Under the pieces are notes generated by a model that saw only the letters and a program-made list of their open reading frames with translations, did no database searches and was not told where the DNA came from. Shown here one piece after another: positions 25,240 through 33,993 of a stretch of 64,000 nucleotides of DNA. The DNA is from Pseudomonas viridiflava. Lineage in GTDB: Bacteria > Pseudomonadota > Gammaproteobacteria > Pseudomonadales > Pseudomonadaceae. Every line of letters starts with the position of its first letter. Within the stretch, counting starts at the first letter, position 1. Where the stretch lies: contig NZ_UTIQ01000327.1 in assembly GCF_900582625.1 (NCBI RefSeq), forward strand, positions 620,001 through 684,000, in the 5' to 3' direction. Position numbers and translations under genes: made by a program.

Positions 25240-27465
25240 TCATTTTTCCCGCCAGAATCGCGCTTCTTTGCGCAGGCCACTGGCCGACTCGAAAGCGCCC
25301 AGTTGAATGCGCAGCGCGCCCTGCTCCACGCTGTCGAACACCTGCAAACCCAACGCTTGATAACGGCCCATTACCTGCGGGTGCGGATGACCGAATGCGT
25401 TGTGCGCGCCGCGCGACACCAGCACCGAATGCGGCGCCACGGCGCGCAAAAAAGCCAACGAAGACGAGCTGCGACTGCCGTGATGGGGCGACTGCAACCA
25501 ATCGGCGCCAAGGCCGGGATGCGCCGCCAGCCACGCGGCTTCGGCGGCGACGTCGATATCGCCGGTGAGCAGCAAGCGCTCGCCGTTGGCCATCACCCAC
25601 AAAACGCACGAGGCCTGATTGCCGGTTTTCGCCTGGGGCCAACGCCAGGTTTGGAAGTACACACCGTCCCATTCCCAGTGCGCGCCGTTGATGCAGGGCT
25701 GGGCGGCGAGCGAAGCGGGCAATTCGTCCGGTTCGCCGCTGAGCACATGGGCAACGGATAAACCGCGTTGCACTGCCAGCGCGCCACCGGCGTGATCGTT
25801 GTCGGCATGGCTGATCAGCAGCGTGTCCAACCGCCCGACCCCGAGGCTGCGCAACGAGGGCACCACCAGCCGTTCGCCGCTATCAAAATCGCCGTGACGC
25901 GGGCCGGCGTCATAGAGCATGGCGTGGTTGCGCGTGCGCACCAGCACCGCCAGGCCCTGACCAATGTCCAATTGCAGCACCTCGGCCTGGCCCCTGGGAA
26001 TGGAGGTCGACGGCGGCCAGAAAAGCGGCGCCAGCATCACCAGTCCCAGCGCCCGCACCGGCACGCCGGCGGGCGCCAAGGCCAACAACGCGCCAAGCGC
26101 GCCCAGCGACCACACGCCGGGCGTGACCTGCGGCGCCAGCCAGGCCGGATGCCAGGCGGCCACCGCGCTCAGAAACCGAAACAGCAGTTCCAACAAACCG
26201 CCGGCCAATTGCAGCACCGCCTCGCCCAGCCATGGCACTGGCAACAACAGCGTGCCGACCAAGGCCAGCGGAACGACCGCCAAGCTCACCCACGGCACCG
26301 CGAGCAAATTGGCCAAAGGCCCAGTGACGCTAATGGGCAGCCCCAGCGCCAGCATTGGCGGCAGCAACCCGATGCTCATCGTCCATTGCGCGCGTGTCCA
26401 CGTGCGCCACCACGGCCAGGCGCCGAGTCGCCCGCCGAATACCCAGATGAGCACCGCCACCGCCGCGAACGACAACCAGAATCCAGCCTGCAAACTGACC
26501 AGCGGCTCGGCCAGCAACACCAGATTCAACGCCATCAGCAGCGGCAGCCATGCCCCGAGGTGACGAAAGCGCAGGCGCCAGATCAGCACCAGCGCCACCA
26601 TCACGCACGCGCGCTGCACCGGCACCTGAAACCCCGCCATTAGCCCGTAGCCCAACGCGCCAAGCCCCGCAGCAGCACACGCACAGGGCAACCAGGGCAG
26701 GCGCTGCGGCCACAGGCCCAAACGCGCCAAGCCCGCGACCAGACCGTAGAGCAGCGCGGCGAATAGACCGATGTGTTGGCCGGAGATAACCAGAAGATGC
26801 ACGGTGCCGGTGTCTTGCAAGGCGCGCCAGTCGGCATTCGACAGGCCCGAATCGTCGCCCAGCACCAGCGCGGCCAGGCCGCCTTGGCGGCCAAAGGCGT
26901 CGACCTTCATCAACCGCTGGCGCACCGTATCGCGCCAGCCCAAAGGGCCGCTGACAGCCGCCAGGCGTTCGCCGTGTTTAACCGAGCCTTGGGCACCGAT
27001 GCGTTGGGCCAGCAGCCAGGCCTCGTAGTCGAAGCCTTGTGGATTGATCAACCCGCGCGGCCGCTTGAGCGTGACCGCTAACCGCCAGGTTTCGCCGGCC
27101 TGGATGGGCGGCCCGCCGTGCCAGTTCAAGCGCATGCGCGAGGGCAATTGCGCGCGCCGGGCGCTGACTGCTTCAAGCTGAAAGCGCACCGCGCCGTTGC
27201 CTTGCGCCGGCAGGCCGACCACGCGGCCTTGCAGCCAGCGGGTCTGGCCGTCGAGCTCAGGCGCTAGCCGGTCATCAACGGCCCATTGCGCCGACAGGCA
27301 GGCCCAACTGAAGCCCAACAGCGCCAGCCCAAGCGGGCGCGCGCGAGTGAATAAAAGCACGCCGCCGAATACCGGCAATACTGTGATCAACCAAACCGGC
27401 GGCAACGCCGGCAGCCAGCGCAGGGCCAACAAACCCAGCGCCAGCGCGAACATCCCTGTACGCAT
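25240..27465 (-). CDS. comEC: ComEC/Rec2 family DNA uptake channel
   Basis: A 741-residue inner-membrane protein for passage of single-stranded DNA during natural transformation. It has an N-terminal OB-like periplasmic domain, a central competence domain with many helices (VHLLVISGQHIGLFAALLYG is the family hallmark), and a C-terminal metallo-beta-lactamase-like domain. That last domain has LISHADNDHAGG, LLTGDID and SPHHGSRSSSS, so the metal ligands appear intact. It is divergent from the DUF2062 gene and separated from exbB by 125 bases. The frame is complete and shows no sign of decay. Confidence 0.94.
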   Translation of the reverse strand: MRTGMFALALGLLALRWLPALPPVWLITVLPVFGGVLLFTRARPLGLALLGFSWACLSAQWAVDDRLAPELDGQTRWLQGRVVGLPAQGNGAVRFQLEAVSARRAQLPSRMRLNWHGGPPIQAGETWRLAVTLKRPRGLINPQGFDYEAWLLAQRIGAQGSVKHGERLAAVSGPLGWRDTVRQRLMKVDAFGRQGGLAALVLGDDSGLSNADWRALQDTGTVHLLVISGQHIGLFAALLYGLVAGLARLGLWPQRLPWLPCACAAAGLGALGYGLMAGFQVPVQRACVMVALVLIWRLRFRHLGAWLPLLMALNLVLLAEPLVSLQAGFWLSFAAVAVLIWVFGGRLGAWPWWRTWTRAQWTMSIGLLPPMLALGLPISVTGPLANLLAVPWVSLAVVPLALVGTLLLPVPWLGEAVLQLAGGLLELLFRFLSAVAAWHPAWLAPQVTPGVWSLGALGALLALAPAGVPVRALGLVMLAPLFWPPSTSIPRGQAEVLQLDIGQGLAVLVRTRNHAMLYDAGPRHGDFDSGERLVVPSLRSLGVGRLDTLLISHADNDHAGGALAVQRGLSVAHVLSGEPDELPASLAAQPCINGAHWEWDGVYFQTWRWPQAKTGNQASCVLWVMANGERLLLTGDIDVAAEAAWLAAHPGLGADWLQSPHHGSRSSSSLAFLRAVAPHSVLVSRGAHNAFGHPHPQVMGRYQALGLQVFDSVEQGALRIQLGAFESASGLRKEARFWREK

Positions 27466-27601
27466 TTTTTAGTGCTCCGTGTGCGCCGCCCTTGCGTCGT
27501 TTAAAGCAAACGCAGCGCGCTTATTTGTTGTCACAAAGTCAACGCATATAGCCCGCACAATCTGGGCATAATCCGCCTTTTTCCGCCTGCCGAGATGCCC
27601 T

Positions 27602-28165
27602 ATGCCGCGCCGCCTGTTTAAGCGCTACATGCCTAATCCCGAGATGATTCGGGAGCACAAGTCGCTGCGCTTTCTCGGCTCGCTGATGCATGACCCCAAC
27701 CTTTGGCACCTCAATCGTCACTCAGTGGCACGCGCCATGGCCGTCGGCTTGTTCGCTGCATTCATCCCCCTTCCTCTGCAAATGCTGTTGGCAGCTTCCC
27801 TGGCCATTCCAATGCGCGGCAACCTGCCTATCTCGGTGGGCCTGGTGTGGCTCACCAACCCGATCACCATGCCGCCGTTGTTTTATTGCACCTACCAGTT
27901 GGGGGCGTGGGTGATGCAGATACCGGCTGGGGAAATTACCGGCACCGTCTGGCCGCGCATCAGTCACTTTTTCGACGATCCGTCGTGGGAGTTGATTCAG
28001 ATGCTCTGGCATCCAGTTTTGGCGCCCTTTCTGCTGGGCTCGCTGCTCACCGGGCTGATTGCCGGTGTGTTGGGGTATTCGCTGACGATGCTCTACTGGC
28101 GCTGGTGGGTGCGTAGCAGCTGGAAGAAACGTCAGCTCAAACGGCGGGAAAAAGCGGCGACCTAG
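27602..28165 (+). CDS. DUF2062 inner-membrane protein
   Basis: A 187-residue protein beginning MPRRLFKRYMPNPEMIREHKSL, with two or three hydrophobic helices. The central segment GNLPISVGLVWLTNPITMPPLFY is typical of DUF2062, and the C-terminal tail is basic. The molecular role is unknown. It is divergent from comEC and ends at a bidirectional terminator. Confidence 0.88.
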   Translation: MPRRLFKRYMPNPEMIREHKSLRFLGSLMHDPNLWHLNRHSVARAMAVGLFAAFIPLPLQMLLAASLAIPMRGNLPISVGLVWLTNPITMPPLFYCTYQLGAWVMQIPAGEITGTVWPRISHFFDDPSWELIQMLWHPVLAPFLLGSLLTGLIAGVLGYSLTMLYWRWWVRSSWKKRQLKRREKAAT

Positions 28166-28181
28166 TCGTAATCAGCTCTGC

Positions 28182-28214
28182 AAAAAAAAGGCGCCCCATG
28201 GGCGCCTTTTTTTC
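28182..28214. terminator. Bidirectional intrinsic terminator
   Basis: AAGGCGCC-CCATG-GGCGCCTT with A and T runs on either side. It serves the DUF2062 gene (+) and the lipoprotein gene (-). Confidence 0.9.
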
Positions 28215-28227
28215 TTCGCGGAATCTG

Positions 28228-28881
28228 TCAATGGCGGAACTTGAACTGCAACTCGGCGCCGTCGAAATACCCTTCGTCTTGATCGCGGCTGCGCTCGTTG
28301 GTGATCACCCTGCCGCCCACCTCAAACGGACTCACATCGCTCGGCTTGTCAGCAAACATCTGCGGCAGCAGCGCCGGGTCAGCGGGTTTGCTCGGCGCCG
28401 CACTGGCGCCCGGCGTCACGGCAACTTTCGGCGCAAGGTCTTTGACCAGCTCTTTGGGCAATCGCAGGTCGAGCTTGGCTTTTGGCACCGGCGCTTTTTT
28501 CACGGCGGCGCTGGCCTTTTGCTGGGCGGCGGTTTGCGGCTTGGACACTTGCAGGCGCTGAATTTTGTCTGGCGGTTGCGGTGCCCGCACCGTCACGGTC
28601 TTCGGCGAACTCGGCTCGGCGAGCTGCTTGTCGGTTACTGGCGCGCTGGCTGTTTTCTCCGGCAGCGGTTCCGGCTTGCTTTCGATCAGCGGTTCCAGCG
28701 GTTTGATGCGCGGTGTATCGGCCACCTTGGGCGCGGACTTGGGCGCTTCAGCGGCGGGCTCACGCTGTTCCACGGCCGGCACTTGCGGCGCAGGTGGCGC
28801 TTTTGGCGGGGTCGGGTCTTTGTCGCAAGCGGCTAACAGCAGCACGGCAAACGACAGCCCAAGGAATCGGATAGCCATCAT
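28228..28881 (-). CDS. Pro/Ala/Lys-rich lipoprotein of unknown function
   Basis: A 217-residue predicted lipoprotein: N-terminal hydrophobic segment and lipobox LLAAC with Cys19. A long low-complexity region rich in Pro, Ala, Lys and Glu (about 22-165) could span the periplasm in extended form. A short less biased C-terminal tail (FEVGGRVITNERSRDQDEGYFDGAEL) follows. I do not recognise a domain. It is the last gene after a vWA lipoprotein, an ECF sigma factor and a membrane anti-sigma-like protein on the same strand, with a 94-base gap, so it may belong to that unit. Confidence 0.8.
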   Translation of the reverse strand: MMAIRFLGLSFAVLLLAACDKDPTPPKAPPAPQVPAVEQREPAAEAPKSAPKVADTPRIKPLEPLIESKPEPLPEKTASAPVTDKQLAEPSSPKTVTVRAPQPPDKIQRLQVSKPQTAAQQKASAAVKKAPVPKAKLDLRLPKELVKDLAPKVAVTPGASAAPSKPADPALLPQMFADKPSDVSPFEVGGRVITNERSRDQDEGYFDGAELQFKFRH

Positions 28882-28975
28882 GGTTACGGGTCGAACTCGG
28901 CAGAGGCCAACATGCTCGCGCGCTCAGCCCTCCCTGGCAAGCGTGCACTCTGGGCAGGATGTAACCCCTGCCCTC

Positions 28976-29740
28976 CTACTGCTGACCACGCGACTGCTGC
29001 AATTGTTGCAACTGCGTGCGCACATCCCGCTGCGGGTAACGCTGTTGCAGCGCCTGTAATTGCTGCTCGGCCTGCACGTTCTGGCCGTCGCGTTGCAACT
29101 GCAGAATCTGCTCCAGGCTACGTTGCAGCTGCGCGTCATCGCCTGCGGTCTTGCGCGCCAATACCGGGGCTGATGCCTTTGGCGCCGCGTCGACAAACGG
29201 CGCGGCGGGCAACACTGGCGCCTCCTGCGTGTCGCTGAGCCGCTCGTTCAACTGGCCGCTGATGACTGCCGGCGCTTGCTTGCGCATTTCCGGGCGAGCA
29301 GCGGCACGCTCCTGCACCGTGGCCTTCTTCTCGGCTTGCGGCTCGGCGGCATAGAAGGCATCAGGGTCGACGGCTTCGGCTTTCGGCGCCATCGCCGGCG
29401 CAGGTGCCGGCACCGACAAGGTGATCGGTGCGGCGTCGTATTGCTGCTCTGGCGCCCGCTCCATGGTGCGCGTCGCCAAGCCCACGCCAATGCCCAGGGT
29501 GGCAATGCTGGCAAACGCCATCGACCAGCGGGCACGCTGGCTGCCGCCGAATAACCAGCCTTGCAAGCGACTCAGCACAGGCTGCTTGGCCGGCACACGC
29601 TGGTAGTGGGCGGCTTGAGCCTGAGCCGCGGCGAGAATGCGCGCGTCCATATCAGGCGGCGGCGCTTGCTCGCTGTGGCGGCGGTAATGCTCGAGCATCG
29701 CCTGCTCCAGCTCGGCGCTGTCACGCGGTTCGTGTGTCAT
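28976..29740 (-). CDS. Single-pass membrane protein, probable anti-sigma factor partner of the ECF sigma
   Basis: A 254-residue protein with a cytoplasmic N terminus of about 70 residues, a membrane helix at about 73-91 (WSMAFASIATLGIGVGLAT), a periplasmic Ala/Pro-rich region, and a Gln/Leu-rich helical tail. It contains no cysteine, so it lacks the zinc anti-sigma motif HxxxCxxC. The anti-sigma call rests on topology and on its start overlapping the ECF sigma stop as ATGA. It could instead be an unrelated membrane protein of the operon. Confidence 0.7.
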   Translation of the reverse strand: MTHEPRDSAELEQAMLEHYRRHSEQAPPPDMDARILAAAQAQAAHYQRVPAKQPVLSRLQGWLFGGSQRARWSMAFASIATLGIGVGLATRTMERAPEQQYDAAPITLSVPAPAPAMAPKAEAVDPDAFYAAEPQAEKKATVQERAAARPEMRKQAPAVISGQLNERLSDTQEAPVLPAAPFVDAAPKASAPVLARKTAGDDAQLQRSLEQILQLQRDGQNVQAEQQLQALQQRYPQRDVRTQLQQLQQSRGQQ

Positions 29741-30348
29741 AGGGATACCTCGTCGGCGGTGGCCGGGTCCGTCAGCAACCGTCGTAACTTGCTCAGGGCG
29801 TAGCGCAGGCGGCTTTTCACGGTCTCCGCCGGGGTTTGGGTCAGGGTCGCAATTTCGCTGACGTCCATGTCGCCATGGGCGCGCAGCAGGAACACTTCAC
29901 GCTGCTCAGCCGGCAGATCATCCAGCGCCGCCTGCAGGCGCTGTTGGTCACGGGTCAGGCTGAGCTGCTGCTCCGGGTTGGGCTGGTGATCGGCCTCGGC
30001 ATGCACCTGCTCGTCGTATTCGTCGTGCAGATACTGGCGCTTGCCATGCTTGCGCCAGTAGTCGATCAACCGGTTGCGGGCGATCTGGTACAGCCACGTG
30101 CTGAACTGCACCGCCTCGCGCTGCTGCGACTCGCTGCGGATCAGGCTCATCCAGGTTTCCTGGAACACTTCCTCGGCAATTGCAGAATCGCCGCATAAGC
30201 CACACAGAAATCGGAACAGCCCCAGACGATGCCGCGCGTACAGCTCGGCAAACGCCTGGCTATCGCCCCGCCGATAGCGACGCAACAACTCGGCGTCGCC
30301 AACGGCCGTGGCAGAAACAGATGAGTCAGGTGAAGGAGCAGCTGTCAC
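29737..30348 (-). CDS. ECF-type RNA polymerase sigma factor
   Basis: A 203-residue sigma factor with region 2 (LLRRYRRGDSQAFAELYARH and EVFQETWMSLIR...FSTWLYQIARNRLIDYWRK) and region 4 (LPAEQREVFLLRAHGDMDVSEIA and TPAETVKSRLRYALSKLRRLL). The frame is open upstream into the vWA gene, but GTG at 30348 lies directly after that gene's stop and just before the conserved domain, so it is preferred. It is sandwiched between the vWA lipoprotein and a membrane protein, suggesting envelope-signal control. Target promoters are not evident in the window. Confidence 0.9.
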   Translation of the reverse strand: MTAAPSPDSSVSATAVGDAELLRRYRRGDSQAFAELYARHRLGLFRFLCGLCGDSAIAEEVFQETWMSLIRSESQQREAVQFSTWLYQIARNRLIDYWRKHGKRQYLHDEYDEQVHAEADHQPNPEQQLSLTRDQQRLQAALDDLPAEQREVFLLRAHGDMDVSEIATLTQTPAETVKSRLRYALSKLRRLLTDPATADEVSL

Positions 30349-30349
30349 G

Positions 30350-32095
30350 CTAGTCGACCTTGGCCAGGGTTTTAGTAGAAGGAGTGGCCGCAGTTTGCAG
30401 GCTCTGCGCCAGTTCCACCAGTTGCACGAATTCGGCGCGCAGGCCAAAACGGTCGTCGCCCTTGGCGCCACGGGCCAGCTCGGCGCTGGCGGCCAGGTCG
30501 AAGCCTTGGGTGTATTGGCCGCCTTTCAATTGCTGGGCGAAGGCGGCGACGGCCGCAGCGAAGCGTAGGTCGGCACTGGCCTGGGCGATGGCCGGTGCGC
30601 TGTCGGCCGCGGCAATCGGCACTTCCAGCAAGCGGCTTTGGCTTTGTTCCGGCGCCTTGTAGCGGATGCGCAGCATAGCCATTTCACTGGACGCGGCGCG
30701 TTTGCTTGCCGGCTGCTCATAACGCAGCGGTTCCAGCCAGCCTTTGTTGCCAGCGGGCACGATTTCGTACAAGGCCGTTACGGTGTGGCCCGCGCCGATT
30801 TCGCCGGCATCGACCTTGTCGTTGCTGAAGTCTTCACGCTTGAGGGCGCGGTTTTCGTAACCCAGCAGGCGGTATTCGCTGACCTGTGCGGGATTGAATT
30901 CCACCTGAATTTTCACGTCCTTGGCCACGGTCATGAGCGTGGAACTGAGCTGCTGCACCAGCACCTTGCGCGCCTCGCGCAAGTTGTCGATGTACGCATA
31001 GTTGCCGTTGCCGGCATCGGCCAACTGTTCCATCAGTTGCTCGTTGTAGTTGTCGGTGCCAAAGCCGAGGGTCGTCAGCGACACGCCGGTTTTGCGCTTG
31101 TCTTCGGCGAGCTTTTTCAGGCTGTCGAAGTCGCTGATGCCGACGTTGAAGTCGCCATCGGTGGCCAGCAGGATGCGGTTGATGCCGTTCGCCACGAAGC
31201 CTTGCTGCGCTTGTTGATACGCCAACTGAATGCCCGACTCCCCTGCCGTCGAACCGCCCGCTTGCAGTTGGTCGATGGCGGCGCGGATCTTGGCCTTTTC
31301 GCTGCCAGACGTCGGCGCTAGCACCACGCTCGAATCACCGGCATAAACCACCAGCGACACTTTGTCTTCGGCGCGCAGTTGGTCGACCAACAGTTTCAGC
31401 GTGCTTTGCACCAGCGGCAGGCCATCGGGGCGGTCCATAGAGCCGGACACATCGACCAAAAACACCAGGTTCGCTGGCGGCATGGCTTGGCTTTGCAAGT
31501 CCGAGGCTTTGATTGCCACTTTCAACAGCCGACTGTTGGCATTCCACGGCGTAACCGCCAGCTCGGTGCTAACGCCAAATGGCGTGTCGCCGCTGGCCGG
31601 TGGATAGCTGTAGGGAAAGTAGTTCACCAACTCCTCCAGACGCACCGCCTCTTCTGGCGGCAGTTGGCCGCGATTGAGGAAACGTCGCACGTTGGCGTAG
31701 CTGCCGGTGTCGACGTCGATGCTGAAGGTGGAAACCGGGTCTTGGGCGACGGCGTGGATCGGGTTGTCGGCGAGTTTCTGGTATTGCTCGCGGTTGGCGT
31801 CTTGATAATACGGCGATGGCGCATCGGCAGCCGGCGGCGCGGCCATGCGCTGGCTCGGTTTGACCATGCCGGCGACCGCCGCGTAGCTGGCGCTGGGCTC
31901 GGCTTTCTTCGCCTCGGCCGGCGCGACCTTCTCGGCCAGCGCATCATGGGAATAGGTAATCGGCGCGGGCGCAACGGGCGCCTGGGCGGCAACCGAGTCG
32001 GCTTCCTTGACCGAGCACGCACTGAGCGTGATGGCCAGGCCACCGGCAAAACCGCAAATCAGGGGCAAACGGGATAGAGCGAGGTAATGAGCCAT
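30350..32095 (-). CDS. vWA-domain lipoprotein, YfbK-like (DUF3520)
   Basis: A 581-residue predicted lipoprotein with lipobox ITLSAC (Cys27). An N-terminal vWA-associated region contains STFSIDVDTGSYANVRRFLNRGQLPP. The von Willebrand A domain has the metal-site motif VFLVDVSGSM and ILLATDGDFNVG. A C-terminal DUF3520 region follows (MLRIRYKAPEQSQSRLLEVP). AGGAG precedes the ATG. It is the first gene of an operon with the ECF sigma factor, whose start lies one base beyond its stop. A role as a surface adhesion or stress sensor is inference. Confidence 0.88.
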   Translation of the reverse strand: MAHYLALSRLPLICGFAGGLAITLSACSVKEADSVAAQAPVAPAPITYSHDALAEKVAPAEAKKAEPSASYAAVAGMVKPSQRMAAPPAADAPSPYYQDANREQYQKLADNPIHAVAQDPVSTFSIDVDTGSYANVRRFLNRGQLPPEEAVRLEELVNYFPYSYPPASGDTPFGVSTELAVTPWNANSRLLKVAIKASDLQSQAMPPANLVFLVDVSGSMDRPDGLPLVQSTLKLLVDQLRAEDKVSLVVYAGDSSVVLAPTSGSEKAKIRAAIDQLQAGGSTAGESGIQLAYQQAQQGFVANGINRILLATDGDFNVGISDFDSLKKLAEDKRKTGVSLTTLGFGTDNYNEQLMEQLADAGNGNYAYIDNLREARKVLVQQLSSTLMTVAKDVKIQVEFNPAQVSEYRLLGYENRALKREDFSNDKVDAGEIGAGHTVTALYEIVPAGNKGWLEPLRYEQPASKRAASSEMAMLRIRYKAPEQSQSRLLEVPIAAADSAPAIAQASADLRFAAAVAAFAQQLKGGQYTQGFDLAASAELARGAKGDDRFGLRAEFVQLVELAQSLQTAATPSTKTLAKVD

Positions 32096-32191
32096 GCGGG
32101 CGTCTCCTGGGGGTCCATTCGCTCAGGTAGACGGAGGGGTTTGGCGGGCGGGGTTAACGGCGAAAAAATAAATGTGAGGCCGGGTAAAACA

Positions 32192-32264
32192 ACTGTAGGA
32201 GAGGCTTTAGCCTCGATGCTTTGGTTTTAAAAGCATCGAGGCTAAAGCCTCTCCTACAAAGAGC
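32192..32264. repeat. REP pair (REPIN-like), GAGGC subtype
   Basis: Facing copies of TAGGAGAGGCTTTAGCCTCGATGC with a short spacer, between the MocR gene and the vWA operon promoter. Confidence 0.85.
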
Positions 32265-32268
32265 CGCG

Positions 32269-33708
32269 TCAGATGAGGTTAGGAGTTTCCTGGCAAAGCT
32301 GGTTGGCTAACATCCCGAGCGTCATCAAGGCCCGCTCCGACTCACGGTTCCACGGAATGCCACAGTTCAACCGCACGCAGTGGTTGAACTGTTCGGTGTT
32401 GCTGAAGATCAGCCCCGGCGCAATGCTGATGCCCTGTTGCAGCGCCCGTACGTGCAGGTCTTTGGTATTGACCCGACGCGGCAGGCTGACCCACAGAATA
32501 AAGCCACCTTTAGGTCGCGTGATTTGCGTGCCTTCGGGGAAATACTGCTGCACGGCCAGTTGGAACGCGCTGAGGTTCTTCCGGTATTCGTGGCGGATGT
32601 AGCGCAAGTGGCGGTCGTAGCCGCCGTTTTCCAGGTAGGCCGCCACGCCCATTTGCGTGACGCTGCACGCTGAGTGAGTGGTGAAGGTTTGCAGGCGCTG
32701 AATATCGTCCTGGTATTTGCTGGCGACAATCCAGCCCACGCGCACGCCCGGCGACAAGGTTTTGGAGAAGCTCGAGCAGTACAGCACGCGCCCTTCGCGG
32801 TCGTGAGATTTCAAGGCTTTGGTCGGGCCCTGCTCGAACAGCAGTTCGCCGTAAATGTCGTCTTCAACGATATGGAAATCGAACTCGCGGGCTTGGCGCA
32901 GCAGTTGTTTTTGCCGGTCTTCCGGAATGGTGCCGCCCAACGGGTTGCTCAACCGCGCGGTGAGCACCAGCGCTTTGATCGGCCATTGGCTGGCCGCCAA
33001 CTGCAGGGCTTCGAGGCTAATGCCGGTGGTGGGGTCGCTGGGGATTTCGATCACTTTCAGGCCGAGCAAATCAGCCAATTGCAGCAGGCCGTAATACGTG
33101 GGCGACTCGGTGGCGATCAGGTCGCCGGGCTTGGTCAGCACGCGCAACGACATTTGCAGGGCATCGACGCAGCCGTGGGTGATGACGACTTCCGCCGGGT
33201 CAACGACCACACCGGCATCGCGCATACGGATGGCCACCTGACGGCGCAGCGGCTCGAAGCCTGGGCTGAACATATAGCTGAAGGCGCGTGGACTGTGAAA
33301 CCGGGTGACCTTGGCCAATTGCTGATGCAGCGCGCGCACCGGCAAATAATCCACATGGGGCACCGCGGCGCCAAAGGGGAAAACCCCTTCGCGACGGGCT
33401 TCGGTCAGCACTTGGTTGATGATGCTGCTGCGAGTGACCAAGCCAGGGCGCTCTACCCGGGCGATGTCCGGGGTGGCGGCGGTTAGCGCCGGCGTTTGGT
33501 GAACGTAAAAGCCTGACTGCGGGCGGGCACGAATCAGGCCCTGGTCCTCAAGGTTGGCGTACGCCTGCAACACGGTGGCGTGGCTAACGTTCAGCTGTGA
33601 ACTCATCTTGCGTACCGACGGCACGCGCTCGCCCGGTTGATACACGCCTCGGCGGATATCTTCGGCCAATTGCTGGGCGATACGTTGATAGAGCAACAGA
33701 CTGGTCAT
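32269..33708 (-). CDS. MocR-type regulator: GntR HTH fused to a class I aminotransferase domain
   Basis: A 479-residue fusion protein. Residues 1-75 are a GntR winged helix (YQRIAQQLAEDIRRGVYQPG and NVSHATVLQAYANLEDQGLI). The rest is an aminotransferase fold I domain with the PLP lysine in SSFSKTLSPGVRVGW. MocR proteins sense amines or PLP adducts and activate neighbouring metabolic genes. Here no obvious metabolic target adjoins; the nearest genes run in the same direction. A pair of direct repeats lies 22-70 bases upstream of its start. Confidence 0.9.
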   Translation of the reverse strand: MTSLLLYQRIAQQLAEDIRRGVYQPGERVPSVRKMSSQLNVSHATVLQAYANLEDQGLIRARPQSGFYVHQTPALTAATPDIARVERPGLVTRSSIINQVLTEARREGVFPFGAAVPHVDYLPVRALHQQLAKVTRFHSPRAFSYMFSPGFEPLRRQVAIRMRDAGVVVDPAEVVITHGCVDALQMSLRVLTKPGDLIATESPTYYGLLQLADLLGLKVIEIPSDPTTGISLEALQLAASQWPIKALVLTARLSNPLGGTIPEDRQKQLLRQAREFDFHIVEDDIYGELLFEQGPTKALKSHDREGRVLYCSSFSKTLSPGVRVGWIVASKYQDDIQRLQTFTTHSACSVTQMGVAAYLENGGYDRHLRYIRHEYRKNLSAFQLAVQQYFPEGTQITRPKGGFILWVSLPRRVNTKDLHVRALQQGISIAPGLIFSNTEQFNHCVRLNCGIPWNRESERALMTLGMLANQLCQETPNLI

Positions 33709-33730
33709 GGCGGCTTTCCCTGATTGAGCG

Positions 33731-33778
33731 TGAACACCGATACAGTAGCGAAACAGGTTAGAACTGAACCGGCACAGT
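33731..33778 (-). promoter_or_regulatory. Direct repeats upstream of the MocR gene
   Basis: On the gene's strand, ACTGTGCCGGTTCA (33778-33765) and ACTGTATCGGTGTTCA (33746-33731) are spaced by 32-34 bases, about three helical turns. MocR proteins often bind direct repeats with such spacing. The rest of this 285-base gap holds only the OmpA-gene terminator. Confidence 0.4.
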
Positions 33779-33941
33779 TGCAGATTTTGTTTTGCATACA
33801 GAACAGGGTTGACAGCCGGTGCTGGGCGTCGTGTTGTTCGTTCGAGGCGGGAAGGTGAACGCCGCTTCGTGGACGAGCCTGGATCCCGGCGTGCGCGAGG
33901 ATGACGGTGGTGGGTTTGGGAGGCCGGATAACACTGGGCAT

Positions 33942-33975
33942 AAAAAAGCCCCGGACGCTGCGAGCGACCGGGGCT
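33942..33975 (-). terminator. Intrinsic terminator of the SBP-DUF4398-OmpA operon
   Basis: AGCCCCGG...CCGGGGCT with the A run on the left on the plus strand, so it acts for leftward transcription. Confidence 0.88.
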
Positions 33976-33993
33976 GGGTATGAGGCGTTCGGA

